Origin: a virus
Reading direction: 5' to 3' (one strand)
Length of the DNA: 30,818 bases
IMG/VR virus record: IMGVR_UViG_3300000101_000091
Span: 1-30,818 of that record
Shown: positions 28,624-30,818 of the stretch, in pieces
Position numbering within the stretch: position 1 is the stretch's first letter
Layout: every line of letters starts with the position of its first letter
Translations under genes and position numbers: made by a program
The notes under the pieces: generated by a model
Database searches by the model: none
What the model saw: the letters and a program-made list of their open reading frames with translations, nothing else
What the model was told of the DNA's origin: nothing

Positions 28624-30350
28624 TAAATAATTATTTTACCACGGGGTTTTGGGTTTGAACCTAATCTAGACTTAGCCATTTTACCTCCGGGTTTATTTGT
28701 AAAAATAAGGGGCATTGTTATTCCATTTACAGTTTGTAAAGCATCTGTAAAATAGTAATCTCCAGATCTTTTTTTAATATGCATAAATATATTTTCATAT
28801 TTTTTAGCAAATTCATCTAATGGTATTACCTCACCATTAGTAATAATATTATTACCTTCTGTTTTATATTCAACTTCCATAGGACCAATATAGTAACCAT
28901 CAACAGGACCTCCCATAGCTTCATTACCTCTTAACATATCATCAATTAAATTTGTAGGTACTTCTCTATTTACATCTTTAAAAGTAGGAGTTAAATATAA
29001 ATTAGTATCATAAGTAATATTAGGATTATCATTAAATATTTTTTTATAATAATTATAAGCATCTTCATAAAATTCTTTTACAAATTGGCCTAAATCACTA
29101 CTTATTTGTGTAACACCACCTAAACCACCACCAGCAATACTAGGGGTTGCTATTCCTTTAGCAGATAATAAATAAGGTTTATTTCCTTTTCTAATTAATC
29201 TTAAATCAGCATAAGCCTCAGCTCTAGGTGGATCAGGTTGTTTTTCTGCCCTTTCAATATTTGGAATTTTATATCCATTAGCTCCAATTAAATTTTTAAC
29301 CCCTTTAATACTATTAATAGCATCAATAAGACCTCTTTCTTGACGTTCTGATGTTTGAGCTTTATTACCCCCAGTTCCACCTAAGTCTTTGGTTTTAGTT
29401 ATTTCTTTAAATGAAATTAAATTACCTTTACTATCTTTAAAAAACTTAAAGTTATTAATACTTTTACCTCCTACATTTCTAATATCATCTACTTTTTGAT
29501 TAGCAAATAAATCAGCATAAGTAGGATCTACAAAAGTTAAAATTTCTTGATTACCATCTTCTAATGTAAATGGATCTTTACTAGAAACTTTATCTGCAAT
29601 AATAGATAATCTATATAATTTTCGGGATTCACTTGAAATATCATTCCAAGCTAAAGATTTTTCTTTTAAAATTTTAAATTTAAGAGGTGACTTTTTTTTT
29701 TCTATACTCTCTTTAACAATCTTAATTTTTTTCTCCCCCATCATTTTCCTTGCCCTAGCTGCTGGTGTCATTTCATCTGGATCCATATATGTTCTTGAAC
29801 CTTTAGGATCTACAAAAGGACGATCATAATCGTCTGTTTCTGTATCTTTTTCTTTTACTTCAGATAAATCTTCTTCATCACCACCTCCATCATCTGTAAT
29901 ATCTACATCAGTTTCAGTTTCAGTATTAGTAACAGTAATATTATCTTCTTGATCGTCAGGACCTTCAGCTCCTGGAGGTTTACCCATAGTAAGTAAATCT
30001 GCAATTGCTTTAGTTGCGTATTCTTCTGCTCCTAAATCTAATAAATAATATTTTTTACCTTGGATTTTAGCTATATAAGAATCTTTTGCATACATTAGGT
30101 AAAAGAACTGACCATTATGGAGTAGGACTTTAAATGTAGTTGGCTTAGGAGCCATAACATATATCCCCATAACATAATCTCCAAAATGTTTAGTCATTAA
30201 ATCAGTTAAAGTATCGTTAAGTGATGGATACTTTTTAAGAATATAGGCCATTGGATCATCTTCAAACGTAATAACTTTTTCAGCTTGTGTTTGGATGAAA
30301 TCCTCTACCTCTTGTTCTAATAGATTTAATATAAATTCTTTACTCGCCAT
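28623..30350 (-). CDS. Phage protein of unknown function, possible PD-(D/E)xK-like motif
   Basis: A 575-residue protein from the ATG at 30350 (MASKEFILNLLEQ). An earlier ATG at 30467 would overlap the upstream gene by 128 bases, whereas 30350 overlaps by 11. The N-terminal 120 residues are helical. An acidic, low-complexity linker (about 125-180) follows. The C-terminal half contains ERQERGLIDAINS (335-347), then RAEAYADLRLI (375-385) and YLLSAKGIATPSIAGGGLGG (393-412). The spacing E..D..SxK resembles a PD-(D/E)xK nuclease core, and I recall similar Lys-Gly-x-(x)-Pro-Ser-x-Gly-Gly-Gly motifs in T4-like phage proteins. Both are tentative. It is Lys-rich at the end, with no membrane segment. 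Confidence 0.7.
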   Translation of the reverse strand: MASKEFILNLLEQEVEDFIQTQAEKVITFEDDPMAYILKKYPSLNDTLTDLMTKHFGDYVMGIYVMAPKPTTFKVLLHNGQFFYLMYAKDSYIAKIQGKKYYLLDLGAEEYATKAIADLLTMGKPPGAEGPDDQEDNITVTNTETETDVDITDDGGGDEEDLSEVKEKDTETDDYDRPFVDPKGSRTYMDPDEMTPAARARKMMGEKKIKIVKESIEKKKSPLKFKILKEKSLAWNDISSESRKLYRLSIIADKVSSKDPFTLEDGNQEILTFVDPTYADLFANQKVDDIRNVGGKSINNFKFFKDSKGNLISFKEITKTKDLGGTGGNKAQTSERQERGLIDAINSIKGVKNLIGANGYKIPNIERAEKQPDPPRAEAYADLRLIRKGNKPYLLSAKGIATPSIAGGGLGGVTQISSDLGQFVKEFYEDAYNYYKKIFNDNPNITYDTNLYLTPTFKDVNREVPTNLIDDMLRGNEAMGGPVDGYYIGPMEVEYKTEGNNIITNGEVIPLDEFAKKYENIFMHIKKRSGDYYFTDALQTVNGITMPLIFTNKPGGKMAKSRLGSNPKPRGKIII

Positions 30351-30711
30351 ATGCTGCTTTAATAGCTCCACAAACACGTTTTGCAGTTTCCTCAGATCCG
30401 TATCTTTCTTCTTGGTCTCTAAGACATTTTTCAAAAGGATAAGAACCTTCAGCCATTCTTTTACCAAGGGCTTCCATTACTCTTTGCTTTTGCTCACCTA
30501 TGTTGTGTTTCTTTTTAAAATATCCTTTTTCTAAACCTTCATCTGTACTATCTAGATCGTTATAAAAATTCTCACGTTCATCGTCTGTCATTTCGTCATT
30601 CGATTTTGGAGTACCATCTGGGTTTGTTGGGCCTACAGCTTCTTCTACGTACTTGGAATGTGCTCCAAGATTATTTTCGTTGATAAAGCCTTTTAAGTCA
30701 AAGTTGTTCAT
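30340..30711 (-). CDS. Small conserved phage protein with C-terminal Cys pair
   Basis: A 123-residue acidic/charged protein. The C-terminal end PFEKCLRDQEERYGSEETAK, then RVCGAIKAAYGE, has two cysteines 17 residues apart and ends in a helix (Cys-x-x-Ile-Lys). Similar C-terminal helices with two Cys occur in phage head-associated proteins, but I do not know the function. The gene starts 19 bases after the preceding stop, with no Shine-Dalgarno sequence but an (A)nT-rich leader (repeated AAAAT). It overlaps the next gene by 11 bases. Confidence 0.65.
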   Translation of the reverse strand: MNNFDLKGFINENNLGAHSKYVEEAVGPTNPDGTPKSNDEMTDDERENFYNDLDSTDEGLEKGYFKKKHNIGEQKQRVMEALGKRMAEGSYPFEKCLRDQEERYGSEETAKRVCGAIKAAYGE

Positions 30712-30730
30712 TTTATTTTTATTTTTATTT

Positions 30731-30818
30731 TTAGTTTAATGGAGCTAATTCTCTTGGATCAAATGAAATTTTATCACCATAAAAATCATCACCTTTAAGT
30801 AAACCATTATATATATAC
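30731..30818 (-). CDS. C-terminal end of a gene cut by the window edge
   Basis: The frame is open from the window edge to a TAA at 30731-30733. It codes at least 28 residues, including GLLKGDDFYGDKISFDPREL and ending APLN. The codon usage and A/T-rich composition fit the neighbours. It is too short for a function. Confidence 0.6.
   Translation of the reverse strand, partial: YIYNGLLKGDDFYGDKISFDPRELAPLN

Noticed and set aside
30351-30467. Longer start for the 575-residue gene
   Set aside because: The added 39 residues overlap the upstream gene by 128 bases in another frame. The ATG at 30350 overlaps by only 11 bases.

Overview
The window is an AT-rich segment of a T4-like (myovirus) tailed-phage genome. 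All 32 supported genes lie on the minus strand and are read from right to left. They are packed with gaps of 0-130 bases and several TAATG or ATGA start/stop overlaps. The terminase (gp17), portal (gp20), prohead protease (gp21), scaffold (gp22) and major capsid protein (gp23) establish the phage type. Two features point to a Bacteroidota host, probably a flavobacterium. Almost no gene has a Shine-Dalgarno sequence; starts follow A/T-rich leaders. The exported protein at 24761-25165 has a signal peptide ending in CFSQ, a form common in flavobacteria. The host assignment is an inference.

Layout in transcription order. (1) 30818-28623: the end of an unknown gene, a small Cys-pair protein and a 575-residue protein of unknown function. 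(2) 28622-28489: a gap with a promoter-like motif and a strong terminator, possibly encoding a small RNA. (3) 28488-25752: an accessory block with a COG2509-like FAD protein, two small proteins, a HxGH nucleotidyltransferase and a P-loop small-molecule kinase. (4) 25728-24761: a charged protein, then two out-of-frame overlapping genes for membrane/coiled-coil proteins that look like a spanin pair. (5) 24759-14096: head assembly, gp17, gp20, four less familiar head-region proteins, gp21, gp22 and gp23. (6) 13987-8719: a virion surface protein, PhoH, a small virion protein and neck/tail-completion proteins resembling gp13, gp14 and gp15. (7) 8682-1: a fibre locus with large Ser/Thr/Gly-rich fibre genes. 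Two carry collagen-like Gly-Thr-Ser triplet arrays on either side of a large glycosyltransferase gene, and a third such fibre gene adjoins them.

The most striking element is the 770-residue glycosyltransferase at 3071-5383. Its N-terminal half is a GT4-type enzyme. Its C-terminal half matches the TibC/Aah autotransporter O-heptosyltransferase family, including the four-cysteine metal finger. It sits among fibre proteins made of long Gly-Thr-Ser/Gly-Ser-Ser arrays, and the same genome segment encodes a nucleotidyltransferase resembling the heptose-1-phosphate adenylyltransferase part of RfaE/HldE. I propose that the phage O-glycosylates its own fibres, possibly with heptose.

A second unexplained pattern is an 8-base motif, ATATTTAT on the coding strand, in 14 intergenic gaps. 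At six of them it directly follows the TAA stop of the upstream gene. On the opposite strand it reads as the T4 late-promoter sequence. Three intrinsic terminators divide the block into transcription units.
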